This document shows, one piece after another, positions 1 to 6,650 of a stretch of DNA of 11,845 nt. A program made the position numbers and the translations under genes. The DNA is from Oscillospiraceae bacterium (GTDB lineage: Bacteria > Bacillota > Clostridia > Oscillospirales > Oscillospiraceae). The notes beneath the pieces were generated by a model, which saw only the letters and a list, made by a program, of their open reading frames with translations, was not told where the DNA came from and made no database searches. The stretch's first letter is position 1, and each line of letters opens with the position of its first letter. The stretch spans positions 1 through 11,845 of the forward strand of contig CACXHI010000232.1 in NCBI GenBank assembly GCA_902767395.1. Reading direction: 5' to 3'.

Positions 1-471
1 CTGCGTCTTGCCGAACTCGGAGATCAGGGCGTTGTAGGGCGTGCAGTACATGGTCATAAACAGGTAGAACAGCACGATGAACACGGAAATCCATGCCACG
101 TTGACGCCGCTGATGGCCTCGACCGGCGCACAGAACAGCAGCACCGTGACGACGGACAGCGGAATCGCGGCATACTGCATGAAGGGAATGCGGCGGCCGC
201 GCCGGTTGGTGCTGCGGTCGGAGAGGCTGGCAATCAGCGGATCGGTCACGGCGTCAAAGATGCGGCTGAGGGCGGTGATGAGGCCGAGGATCGTCAGAAA
301 GCCGAGGACGATCAGGCCGGGCTTGATGTACTGGGTCGCCCCGGCGTCAATGTCACCCTGCGTGGGCAGATAGAACGTGACGAACCACGCGCTGATGATG
401 CCGCTGAGGATCGACCAGCCAAGCTGACCGACCGCAAAGATCATCATCTGTTTTTTTGTCAGTCGTTTCAT
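1..471 (-). CDS. GPH-family (MelB/GusB-like) MFS sugar:cation symporter, N-terminal part
   Basis: The minus strand reads open from ATG (469-471) to the window edge: 157 residues, beginning MKRLTKKQMMIFAVGQLGWS. Several hydrophobic helices are visible. The loop after the second is the family signature: an FDAVTDPLIASLSDR stretch followed by NRRGRRIPFM, i.e. the D-x3-DP-x4-SDR and GRRxPF motif of glycoside-pentoside-hexuronide symporters (MFS_2). Known members of the family import di- or monosaccharides and glycosides with Na+ or H+; the substrate cannot be read from this part. The start is set by AAGGAG at 481-486 (minus), 9 nt from the ATG, and by a consensus promoter at 555-583. The gene is divergent from the GT28-like gene. 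The C-terminal two thirds lie outside the window, so intactness cannot be judged. Confidence 0.85.
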   Translation of the reverse strand, partial: MKRLTKKQMMIFAVGQLGWSILSGIISAWFVTFYLPTQGDIDAGATQYIKPGLIVLGFLTILGLITALSRIFDAVTDPLIASLSDRSTNRRGRRIPFMQYAAIPLSVVTVLLFCAPVEAISGVNVAWISVFIVLFYLFMTMYCTPYNALISEFGKTQ

Positions 472-495
472 AACTCTCGTCTCCTTTTTCATTCG

Positions 496-518
496 TTGAC
501 AAATCAGGGCTTGACAAA
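496..518. repeat. Tandem TTGACAAA elements in the divergent intergenic region
   Basis: TTGACAAA occurs at 496-503 and 511-518, 15 bp apart start to start. A third TTGACA lies on the minus strand at 578-583, where it is the -35 box of the MFS promoter. The first two fall inside the predicted 5' leader of the symporter gene. They could be operator half-sites, or 511-516 could be a -35 for the plus-strand gene, but no good -10 sits 16-18 bp downstream. Confidence 0.35.
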
Positions 519-554
519 AGGCTCTTGGGATGATAGCCTAAAATCATCATCTAT

Positions 555-583
555 ACTATATTAGAATTTGTTGAAAATGTCAA
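555..583 (-). promoter_or_regulatory. Sigma-A promoter of the GPH symporter gene
   Basis: Reading the minus strand, TTGACA (583 to 578), a 17-bp spacer, then TATAGT (560 to 555). The predicted start near 548 gives a leader of about 75 nt. The -35 box is embedded in a perfect 5-bp-arm inverted repeat, GTTGA-AAATG-TCAAC (570-584), which could be an operator. The promoter lies just upstream of the plus-strand GT28-like gene, so transcription in the two directions probably interferes. Confidence 0.75.
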
Positions 584-593
584 CTGGAAACAT

Positions 594-600
594 GGGAGGT
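594..600 (+). promoter_or_regulatory. Ribosome binding site fixing the GT28-like start at 607
   Basis: GGGAGGT lies 6 nt before ATG 607. The reading frame is open further upstream to a TTG at 568, but that codon has no Shine-Dalgarno sequence, and the extension would place this purine-rich site inside the coding region. Confidence 0.8.
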
Positions 601-606
601 ACCAAA

Positions 607-2058
607 ATGTTAGAGAAGTCGAAGGTCATTTTTGGCAACCTGATGTCTGAGAAGGACGTAAAAAAAGCAGAACAGACGCAGAAAAAGTTTCTGAAAAAGT
701 ATGGCGACGACAGCGGAAAGGCCTATCGTTTCGCACTGTCGTCGAATCCGGTTCTGGCGGAGCTTGGAACGCGGAACCTCGTGTTCGGCCAGGGGGCCGA
801 ATTCGGCCCGAAAACTGTTTTGATCGGAAACATCCGCATGGGCTTCGGACACTACCGCATTTCAATGGCAATGGCTTCCTGTGCGCGGGCGCTGGGCTAC
901 GAGCCGGTCTGGGTTGATCTCAATTCCTTTGAAGGCTCCGCCTGTACCGGCATCATTGCCGGGCAGAACAAGCTCTATTCCATGGGCTCCCGAATGAGCC
1001 AGAAAAGCCGTCTGTTCAACAAGCTCTATTGGGAGCCGCTGAACTCCGAGGGCTTCCGCAAGCTGAGTTACAACTGCGCCGATCAGGCCAGCGCCGAGCT
1101 GATGGCAAATCTTCTCCGGGGGCTGCCGAAGGAGCTGCCCTTCGTGGCGACCCACGTCTGGCCCGCGCAGGCTGCCATTCACGCAGGCTTTTCTCACGTC
1201 GTCAACGCCATTCCCGACAACTGGCCGATGGCCCTCCATCTGGCGGAGGGCGCAACCCACACGATCCAGACCCGCTCGGCGTGGCTGGGCTACAAGGCCC
1301 TGCGGGGGATGGACAAAAAGCGGACGCTCAAGCCCATGCCCGAAGGAAGCATCGTCTATACCGGCCACTACGTCGATCACGAGCTGACCGCCAATCTGGA
1401 GGCCGACACCGTGCTGCGCCTTAACCGGCTCCGTACCGGGAAGGCCAAGCGCTATCTGCTCACCGTCGGCGGGGCCGGGGCGCAGCAGGGCCTCTTTGCC
1501 GAGATCATCTGCGTCCTGCTGCCCGAGGTGCAGGCAGGAAGGGCCGCGCTCTTCATCAACGTGGGCGACCACAAGGACGTTTGGGAGTCCCTGAAACGCG
1601 CTGTGCCGGAGCTGGGTCAGGCAACTCTCTTCCTGAACGACTACGACAAGGCCCGTATCTGGGCGGAAAACGCCCGCACCGGCGAGGGAAAGGGCGTGAC
1701 CGCCTTCTGCCATGCGGACGTTTTTGCCGCAGTTTACATCACGAATCTTCTGATGCGCGCCAGCGACGTGCTGATCACCAAGCCCTCGGAGTTGGCCTTC
1801 TATCCCATCCCGAAGCTGTTTATCCAGCACGTCGGCGGGCACGAGATTTGGGGCGCAGTTCACGCGGCCGAGCTGGGCGACGGCACCTATGAGGTCGCCC
1901 CCGGACGGGAGACCGCCGACATGCTCCGTCTGCTTCAAGCCGAGCCGGAAATCCTGCGGCAAATGAACGACTGCATCCTCCGCAACAAGCAGGCTGGACT
2001 CTACGACGGCGCATACGAGGTGATCCGGCTGGCAGTCAGGCAGGCGGCTGCGTTGTAA
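607..2058 (+). CDS. GT-B fold, GT28/MGDG-synthase-like glycosyltransferase-like protein, uncharacterised
   Basis: 483 residues from ATG 607. A charged N-terminal region (about 1-65, rich in Lys) precedes a Rossmann-like half opening with TVLIGNIRMGFGHYRIS (70-86); the GFGH turn resembles the GxGH loop of GT28 enzymes such as MurG, UgtP and MGDG synthase. A second half begins near 283 with YLLTVGGAGAQQG and carries a SDVLITKPSELAF segment (386-398) and a GGHE segment (410-413), matching the layout of the GT28 C-terminal donor-binding domain (glycine turn, then 'D.li.KP....P..E'). There is no signal peptide or membrane helix, so it is cytosolic or peripheral, as expected for an enzyme glycosylating lipid at the inner face. 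It is followed by a lipid phosphatidyltransferase gene. I do not recognise a characterised orthologue; the sugar donor and acceptor are unknown. A GT-B relative without transferase activity is possible. Confidence 0.7.
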   Translation: MLEKSKVIFGNLMSEKDVKKAEQTQKKFLKKYGDDSGKAYRFALSSNPVLAELGTRNLVFGQGAEFGPKTVLIGNIRMGFGHYRISMAMASCARALGYEPVWVDLNSFEGSACTGIIAGQNKLYSMGSRMSQKSRLFNKLYWEPLNSEGFRKLSYNCADQASAELMANLLRGLPKELPFVATHVWPAQAAIHAGFSHVVNAIPDNWPMALHLAEGATHTIQTRSAWLGYKALRGMDKKRTLKPMPEGSIVYTGHYVDHELTANLEADTVLRLNRLRTGKAKRYLLTVGGAGAQQGLFAEIICVLLPEVQAGRAALFINVGDHKDVWESLKRAVPELGQATLFLNDYDKARIWAENARTGEGKGVTAFCHADVFAAVYITNLLMRASDVLITKPSELAFYPIPKLFIQHVGGHEIWGAVHAAELGDGTYEVAPGRETADMLRLLQAEPEILRQMNDCILRNKQAGLYDGAYEVIRLAVRQAAAL

Positions 2059-2095
2059 CGGTTCAGCGCACATTGTAGTGGCCGCTGAGCGGTTT
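2059..2095 (+). terminator. Weak hairpin after the GT28-like gene
   Basis: Just past the stop codon, GTTCAGCG (2061-2068) can pair with CGCTGAGC (2083-2090) with one G-U pair and a 14-nt loop, followed by GGTTT and a second TTTT at 2102-2105. The U-tract is poor, so it may only attenuate. The fresh promoter at 2138 suggests that some termination occurs here. Confidence 0.3.
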
Positions 2096-2137
2096 CATGC
2101 GTTTTCAGAGAGATTTTACACAGATCTGCAATTCCTA

Positions 2138-2166
2138 TTGAAAAAGTGAAACAATCGTGGTATAAT
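2138..2166 (+). promoter_or_regulatory. Sigma-A promoter of the phosphatidyltransferase operon
   Basis: TTGAAA (2138-2143), a 17-bp spacer, TATAAT (2161-2166). The predicted start is near 2173, about 29 nt before the ATG at 2202. It makes the four genes from 2202 to 5599 a unit that can be transcribed independently of the GT28-like gene. Confidence 0.85.
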
Positions 2167-2201
2167 GTCGATAATTTGAATAAAATGGGAGATTCACCGG
2201 A

Positions 2202-3146
2202 ATGAATGCAACCTTGAAGGAAAATCTTCGCGCCGCCCGCTCAGACGTTCTGGCCGCGCGGAAATGTGAAAACATCAACGATCCCATCGACAACCATGTG
2301 ATTGACTATATCGCAATGGTCTTTTCCAAGCTTTTTATCAAGCTGCATATCATTCCCAACGTCGTGACCATGCTCTCCATGGTCTCCGGCGTTGCGGGCG
2401 GCGTTCTGCTGGCGCTCAACCGCTCGCTGGGACTGGACGTGCTCGGCGCGGTGCTGGTGATTCTCTCCGCCGTCTTTGACGCGAGCGACGGGCAGGTTGC
2501 CCGCCTGACCAAGCACTACAGTCAGCTCGGACGGATGCTGGACGGTATGAGCGACGCGACGGTTTATTTCTCCCTCTATTTGGCCTGCGTGATCCGTCTG
2601 TGGAACCGAAGCCTGCTCTCCAATTCGGGACTTTGGCACGGTCTTCTGATTGCCCTCGGCGTGGGAATCTATGCGCTGTACGTCATTCAGTGCCAGCTGC
2701 CGGACTACTTCAAGAATCTGCACATGTACATGATTGACAACTCCAAGGGCAACGAGCTCTCCCGTTCCAAGGACATTCTGGCCGCGCGGCGGGCAGCGCC
2801 CAAGGGCTCCTTTGCCCGCTTCTCCGGTCTTTGCTACTACGCCTACACCCGTGCGCAGGAGCGGCGCGCCCTGAAAACCCAGAAGCTGCTCGATGCGGTG
2901 GAGCTGAAAGGCAAGACCGACGCGCTGTGCGACGCATTCTATGCCGAAAGCCGGAAGCTTGTCCGCCTGACCAATCTGCTGACCTTCAATCTGCGTACCA
3001 TCGTCCTGCTGATCTGTATGCTGCTCCACTGGGAGCTGGTGGGTCTTCTGTTCGTGGTGGTCGTGCTGGAGCCGATTCGTCTGATCCTGCTGGGGCGGTA
3101 CGAGCGTCTGGCTGAGCGCCTGCTGCCTATGGTTGGGAAGAACTGA
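2202..3146 (+). CDS. CDP-alcohol phosphatidyltransferase family protein
   Basis: 314 residues. The family active site is complete: D93-x2-D96-G97-x2-A100-R101-x8-G110-x3-D114-x3-D118, so the metal-binding aspartates and the CMP-binding region are intact. Known members transfer a phosphoalcohol from a CDP-linked donor (CDP-diacylglycerol or CDP-alcohol) with release of CMP at the membrane. Hydrophobic helices lie around 52-72, 76-92, 118-134, 145-165, 262-285 and 283-298. The protein is longer than the usual 170-220 residues because of a hydrophilic, Lys/Arg-rich stretch (about 167-260) between the middle and last helices. Start: ATG 2202 with GGGAGA at 2187-2192. The CYTH gene follows after 29 nt. 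The acceptor (inositol, inositol phosphate, glycerol phosphate, serine or other) cannot be told from sequence. Confidence 0.92.
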   Translation: MNATLKENLRAARSDVLAARKCENINDPIDNHVIDYIAMVFSKLFIKLHIIPNVVTMLSMVSGVAGGVLLALNRSLGLDVLGAVLVILSAVFDASDGQVARLTKHYSQLGRMLDGMSDATVYFSLYLACVIRLWNRSLLSNSGLWHGLLIALGVGIYALYVIQCQLPDYFKNLHMYMIDNSKGNELSRSKDILAARRAAPKGSFARFSGLCYYAYTRAQERRALKTQKLLDAVELKGKTDALCDAFYAESRKLVRLTNLLTFNLRTIVLLICMLLHWELVGLLFVVVVLEPIRLILLGRYERLAERLLPMVGKN

Positions 3147-3175
3147 TTATTACGCGCGCAGGAGGAGGCGTCACG

Positions 3176-3775
3176 ATGGGAAAGGAACTGGAGTGGAAGC
3201 TGGCCGTGCCGGACGCGGCGACGCTGGACGCGGTGCTCGCGTGGGAGGAGCTGCGCGAGCTTCTGAGGGAAACGCCCCGGCAGTATCACATGCAGACGAC
3301 CTATTTTGACGATTCTGCGCGCAGCCTGTTTTCGCGGCGGATCACGCTCCGCCGCCGGTTGGAAAACGAAACCGTCGTGTTCTGCGTCAAGGCCCCGCTT
3401 CCCGAACTCGCCGAGACCGCGCTGCGTGGGGAGTGGGAGGTCTGCTGTCAGACGCTGGCCGAAGCCCTGCCCCTGCTGGCGGCGCAGGGCGCGCCCGCTC
3501 TGCCGGACTGCGCGACCCTGCATCCCATCTGCGGAGCGGATTTCCGGCGCAGGGCCGCGCTGCTCCGCTTTGCCGACGGCAGCGCCTGCGAGCTGGCGCT
3601 GGACTGTGGGACGCTCTCCGGGCCGACCGAGACCGCTCCGCTCTGCGAGCTGGAGCTGGAGATGAAGGTCGGCGCGCCGGACGCCACGCTGGCGCTGCTG
3701 CGCAGGCTGGCGGCGCGCTTCGCCCTCTCTCCCGAAATGCACAGCAAATCCGTCCGCGCCCGATCCCTGCGCTGA
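3176..3775 (+). CDS. CYTH domain (triphosphate tunnel metalloenzyme) protein
   Basis: 199 residues. The N-terminal MGKELEWKL contains the ExExK signature (E4-x-E6-x-K8) of the CYTH superfamily. Other tunnel-lining charged positions are visible: the RRITLRRRLE strand (about 54-63), FCVKAPL with its Lys, the ELELEMK strand (about 159-165) and a late SKSVRA with Lys. Known CYTH enzymes hydrolyse or use triphosphates with divalent metal (thiamine triphosphatase, inorganic triphosphatase, class IV adenylate cyclase, polyphosphate-related functions). Here the role is not known; a cytosolic triphosphatase is most likely. Start: ATG 3176 with GGAGGAGG at 3161-3168, 7 nt away. It lies 29 nt after the phosphatidyltransferase and so is probably co-transcribed with it. 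GC is very high. Confidence 0.88.
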   Translation: MGKELEWKLAVPDAATLDAVLAWEELRELLRETPRQYHMQTTYFDDSARSLFSRRITLRRRLENETVVFCVKAPLPELAETALRGEWEVCCQTLAEALPLLAAQGAPALPDCATLHPICGADFRRRAALLRFADGSACELALDCGTLSGPTETAPLCELELEMKVGAPDATLALLRRLAARFALSPEMHSKSVRARSLR

Positions 3776-3819
3776 TTCGCCCGTTTTTGCGCCGACTTTA
3801 TGCTATCTTGAATTCTGCA

Positions 3820-3858
3820 GCGCAGCCGCCGGCCCGAAAGCGAGTGCTGCGCCGATTT
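3820..3858 (+). terminator. GC-rich hairpin between the CYTH and PAP2 genes, possible attenuator
   Basis: GCGCAGC (3820-3826) pairs perfectly with GCTGCGC (3846-3852) around a 19-nt loop, followed by CGATTTTG. The T-run is short. It occupies the place where a ribosome binding site for the next gene would be expected, so it may lower expression of the downstream genes rather than end transcription fully. Confidence 0.3.
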
Positions 3859-3866
3859 TGAACGCC

Positions 3867-4541
3867 ATGAAAAAAATCTCTGCTTTCTTCGATCGCCTGA
3901 TCCCGAAATACGCCCGCCTGCCCCTGCTGGCAGTGCTGATTATGAATTTCGTCGCCTACTACGTCCCGAAGCTTCTGGAGAGTCAGCGGGAGCTGCACCT
4001 GATCTCCACCGCGCTGGACGATGCCCTGCCCCGCGTTCCCGCTTTTATCTACGTCTACGTGCTGGCCTACGTCCAGTGGGTAATTGCCTACACCGTTATC
4101 GCACGCGACAGTCGCGCGACGTGCTTTCGCTTTGTTGCAGGCGAGCTGATTGCCAAAACCATCGGCATGGCCGTGCTGCTGATCTACCCGACCACGATGG
4201 TGCGCCCCGGGGTGGAGGTTTCCGACCTGACCACCTGGCTTCTGGACGCGATTTACCGCAGCGACACGCCCACAAACCTCTTTCCCTCCATGCACTGTCT
4301 GGCAAGCTGGCTCTGCTTCCGCCGCTCTCTGGGGCTGAAGCGGATGCCCCGCTGGTACGCGTGGGCGCAGGGTGTCATTTCCTTTTTGGTGTTTGCCTCC
4401 GTCCTGCTGGTCAAGCAGCACGTCTGGCCCGACATTCTCGGCGGGATCGCAGCCGCAGAGCTGGGCATTTTGCTGAACCGTCTGCTGCACGCGGACCGTC
4501 TGATCGAAAAACTGGATCATTCCGCAAGGAGTCCCCTATGA
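3867..4541 (+). CDS. PAP2-superfamily membrane protein, inositol-phosphotransferase-like (PAP2_3 type)
   Basis: 224 residues from ATG 3867, with five or six membrane helices (about 18-36, 58-79, 88-110, 163-183, 188-207). The PAP2 catalytic elements are visible: a YPTTMVRP segment (107-114), NLFPSMH (137-143; PSxH with H143), and KQHVWPD (183-189; H185-x3-D189). The first motif resembles the 'PT..VRP' of the Aur1/inositolphosphotransferase branch rather than the KxxxxxxRP of classic phosphatases. Such enzymes cleave or transfer phosphoesters of lipids at the membrane surface. The Arg usually found at the start of motif C3 (SRxxxxxH) is not obvious, with Lys183 nearby. No clear Shine-Dalgarno precedes either ATG 3867 or an in-frame TTG at 3858; ATG is preferred because it gives the Lys-rich N-terminus before the first helix. 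The stop overlaps the next start by 4 nt. Confidence 0.8.
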   Translation: MKKISAFFDRLIPKYARLPLLAVLIMNFVAYYVPKLLESQRELHLISTALDDALPRVPAFIYVYVLAYVQWVIAYTVIARDSRATCFRFVAGELIAKTIGMAVLLIYPTTMVRPGVEVSDLTTWLLDAIYRSDTPTNLFPSMHCLASWLCFRRSLGLKRMPRWYAWAQGVISFLVFASVLLVKQHVWPDILGGIAAAELGILLNRLLHADRLIEKLDHSARSPL

Positions 4542-5599
4542 AAACTACACCCGAACGTCCCGAGGGCCGTGGCAAGCGGCTGCTCTGGAGCGTGCTTTTC
4601 CTTGTCATTGCCGCACTTTCGATCTGGGCTGTCACCAGTCAGGCTCGCGGCTTTTCCCCCAAGCATTTCATGGAATACCTGAACGGCGTCAATCCGTGGT
4701 GGCTCGGTGCGGCCTTCGCCGCGATGCTGGCCTACATCGTCTTCGACGCGTTGATGGTCGGCTGCCTGCTCAAGGGCTTCGGTTATCCCAGAAGCTTTCC
4801 AAAATGCCTGTCCTACGCGGCGGCGGATCTCTATTTCTCCGCCATCACCCCCTCCGCCACGGGCGGGCAGCCGATGGAAGCTTACTTCATGGTCAAGGAT
4901 CACGTTCCCGCCGTCATCTCCACGGTGGTCATGCTGACCTACCTGCTGCTCTACACCCTGTCCATCGTCATCATTGGGCTGGGCTGTCTGATTCTGGTTC
5001 CGAGCTCCTTCCTTGCCTTTGGCACGGTAAGCCGAATCTTTATCATCGTAGGCGCCGTCATTCAGGTCGCGCTCGCGCTGCTCTATGCCATGCTGCTCTG
5101 GAACAAGAGCCTGCTGCGGAGAATCCTCGACTGGGGCCTGCGTCTGCTGGCGAAGCTTCACCTCATCCGGAATCTCGAAAAGCGGGAGGCGAAGCTGCAA
5201 GAGACGATGGACCAGTACGCACACGCGACCGAGATGCTCAAGGGCCGACGCAGGCTGCTGTTCAAAACGCTGCTGCTGAATCTGGCGCATCGCTCCAGCC
5301 AGATTCTTGTGACTGTGTTCTGTTTCCTATCCAGCGGCGGTGAGCTGCGGCTCGCGCCCACCATGTTTGCCATGCAGTCCAACGTGGTGATCGGTGCCTA
5401 CTGCATTCCCATTCCCGGTTCCATGGGAGTGACGGATCTTCTGATGATGGACGGCTTCACCTCCCTGATGAACGAGCGGACGTCCGCGAATCTGGAGCTT
5501 CTTTCGCGTGCTACCTCCTTCTATATCTGTATTCTCCTCTGCGGCCTGATCGTGCTGGTGAAATACGCCATGCTCCGGCTGCGCAAGGATCATCTGTGA
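4538..5599 (+). CDS. Lysylphosphatidylglycerol synthase-type transmembrane (flippase-like, YbhN/MprF N-domain) protein
   Basis: 353 residues, polytopic, with about seven to eight hydrophobic helices. Signatures of the LPG_synthase_TM family are present: TPSATGGQPMEAYFM in the first third and PIPGSMGVTDLLMM near the C-terminus. In MprF this domain flips aminoacylated phosphatidylglycerol; stand-alone members are associated with transport of lipids or isoprenoid-linked intermediates, mostly by inference. There is no soluble aminoacyl-transferase domain, so this is the membrane half alone. The ATG overlaps the preceding stop (ATGA, 4538-4541), with AAGGAG at 4526-4531, so translation is probably coupled to the PAP2 gene. 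A hydrophilic, Lys/Arg/Glu-rich cytoplasmic stretch lies around 205-250. It is the last gene of the block, ended by a strong terminator. Confidence 0.88.
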   Translation: MKTTPERPEGRGKRLLWSVLFLVIAALSIWAVTSQARGFSPKHFMEYLNGVNPWWLGAAFAAMLAYIVFDALMVGCLLKGFGYPRSFPKCLSYAAADLYFSAITPSATGGQPMEAYFMVKDHVPAVISTVVMLTYLLLYTLSIVIIGLGCLILVPSSFLAFGTVSRIFIIVGAVIQVALALLYAMLLWNKSLLRRILDWGLRLLAKLHLIRNLEKREAKLQETMDQYAHATEMLKGRRRLLFKTLLLNLAHRSSQILVTVFCFLSSGGELRLAPTMFAMQSNVVIGAYCIPIPGSMGVTDLLMMDGFTSLMNERTSANLELLSRATSFYICILLCGLIVLVKYAMLRLRKDHL

Positions 5600-5608
5600 A
5601 CGTGCTTT

Positions 5609-5648
5609 CCGGGGCCGCTGCCAAGCGCAGCGGCCCCGGCGTTTTGTT
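5609..5648 (+). terminator. Rho-independent terminator of the lipid operon
   Basis: A perfect 12-bp stem, CCGGGGCCGCTG (5609-5620) with CAGCGGCCCCGG (5628-5639), around a 7-nt loop, followed by CGTTTTGTT. It begins 10 nt after the stop codon. Confidence 0.92.
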
Positions 5649-5666
5649 CCACCGGCAAAAAAAATC

Positions 5667-5694
5667 TTGCAAACCGGAACGGCTATGCTATAAT
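5667..5694 (+). promoter_or_regulatory. Extended -10 promoter of the LicC-like operon
   Basis: TTGCAA (5667-5672), a 16-bp spacer, and TGCTATAAT (5686-5694), an extended -10 that compensates for a weak -35. The predicted start is near 5701, giving a leader of about 38 nt. It controls the winged-helix/cytidylyltransferase fusion, which could bind its own promoter region. Confidence 0.8.
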
Positions 5695-5738
5695 AATGAA
5701 CAGTCCCGGCAAAATGCCGCAGAGAAAGGAAAGAAGCG

Positions 5739-6635
5739 ATGGAACTGACAAGAAAGCAATTTGATATTCTTGTGGCCCTGGCGGAGGCGAAGATGCCGAT
5801 GAAGCAGCGCGAGCTGGAGCAGAGCACCGGCTACTCTCTGGGAACCATCAACCGCACGGTGAAGGAACTGACGGAGGCCGGACTGACCGCCCACGGCGCC
5901 ATCACCAACGGCGGTCTGACGGCCCTGGAGCCATACCGCGCAAAACGGGTGATCTTTATTGCGGCGGGCTTCGGCTCCCGTCTGGTTCCGATCACCTTCA
6001 ACACGCCCAAGCCGCTGGTGCGCGTCCACGGTGTGCGCATTATCGACCGGCTGATCGACGCCTGTCTGGAGGCCGGAATCCACGAAATCTACGTGGTGCG
6101 CGGCTATCTTGCGGAGCTGTTTGACCAGCTGCTGTACAAGTATCCCATGATCAAGTTTCTGGAGAACCCGCTCTACAACGAGGCGAACAACATCAGCTCC
6201 TCGCTGGTGGCCCGGTATTTGCTCTCCAACGCCTACGTCTTCGAGGCCGATCTGCTGATCCGAAACCCCGCGATCATCCGCAAGTATCACTACACCTCCG
6301 ACTTCCTCGCCATCAAGAAGGAGCGGACCGACGACTGGTGCTTTGCCGTGAAGGACGGCGTGATCACCGAGGAGAAGGTCGGCGGCGAGGGCGACAACAT
6401 CTGGCAGATGGTCGGCATCTCCTATTGGAACGAAATCGACGGGCACAAGCTGAGTCAGGACATTGCCGACGTCTACGCCTCTCCCGGCGGCAAGGAGCGC
6501 TATTGGGAGCAGGTTCCGCTGGTCTATCGCAAGGAGCACTACGCTGTGGAGGTACGCGAGTGCTTCGAGGAGGACGTGGTGGAAATCGACACCTTCAAGG
6601 AGTTGAAGGCCATTGACAAGACCTATGACGTGTAA
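5739..6635 (+). CDS. Winged-helix / LicC-like nucleotidyltransferase fusion (phosphocholine cytidylyltransferase family)
   Basis: 298 residues in two domains. Residues 1-65 form a winged helix-turn-helix (MKQRELEQSTGYSLGTINRT, then VKELTEAGL and a short wing). From about 70 there is a nucleotidyltransferase: VIFIAAGFGSR (71-81) with TPKPLV (89-94) is the NTP-binding loop and its catalytic Lys; NEANNISSS (147-155) and the acidic EAD (169-171) match the LicC group; a GISYW segment follows at 226-230. LicC makes CDP-choline from CTP and phosphocholine; relatives activate other phospho-alcohols or phosphonates. No kinase or LicD-type transferase lies in the window, so the substrate is open. Start: ATG 5739 with AAAGGA at 5725-5730. 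The permease gene follows after 15 nt. The fused DNA-binding domain suggests regulation of its own operon in response to substrate. Confidence 0.88.
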   Translation: MELTRKQFDILVALAEAKMPMKQRELEQSTGYSLGTINRTVKELTEAGLTAHGAITNGGLTALEPYRAKRVIFIAAGFGSRLVPITFNTPKPLVRVHGVRIIDRLIDACLEAGIHEIYVVRGYLAELFDQLLYKYPMIKFLENPLYNEANNISSSLVARYLLSNAYVFEADLLIRNPAIIRKYHYTSDFLAIKKERTDDWCFAVKDGVITEEKVGGEGDNIWQMVGISYWNEIDGHKLSQDIADVYASPGGKERYWEQVPLVYRKEHYAVEVRECFEEDVVEIDTFKELKAIDKTYDV

Positions 6636-6650
6636 GAGAGGCAGGAAGAA

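Noticed and set aside
568..606. Upstream TTG start for the GT28-like gene
   Set aside because: No ribosome binding site; the GGGAGGT at 594-600 clearly serves ATG 607.
862..2073. Minus-strand frame of about 400 codons opposite the GT28-like gene
   Set aside because: Shadow frame with no family features; the sense frame has conserved motifs and a proper start.
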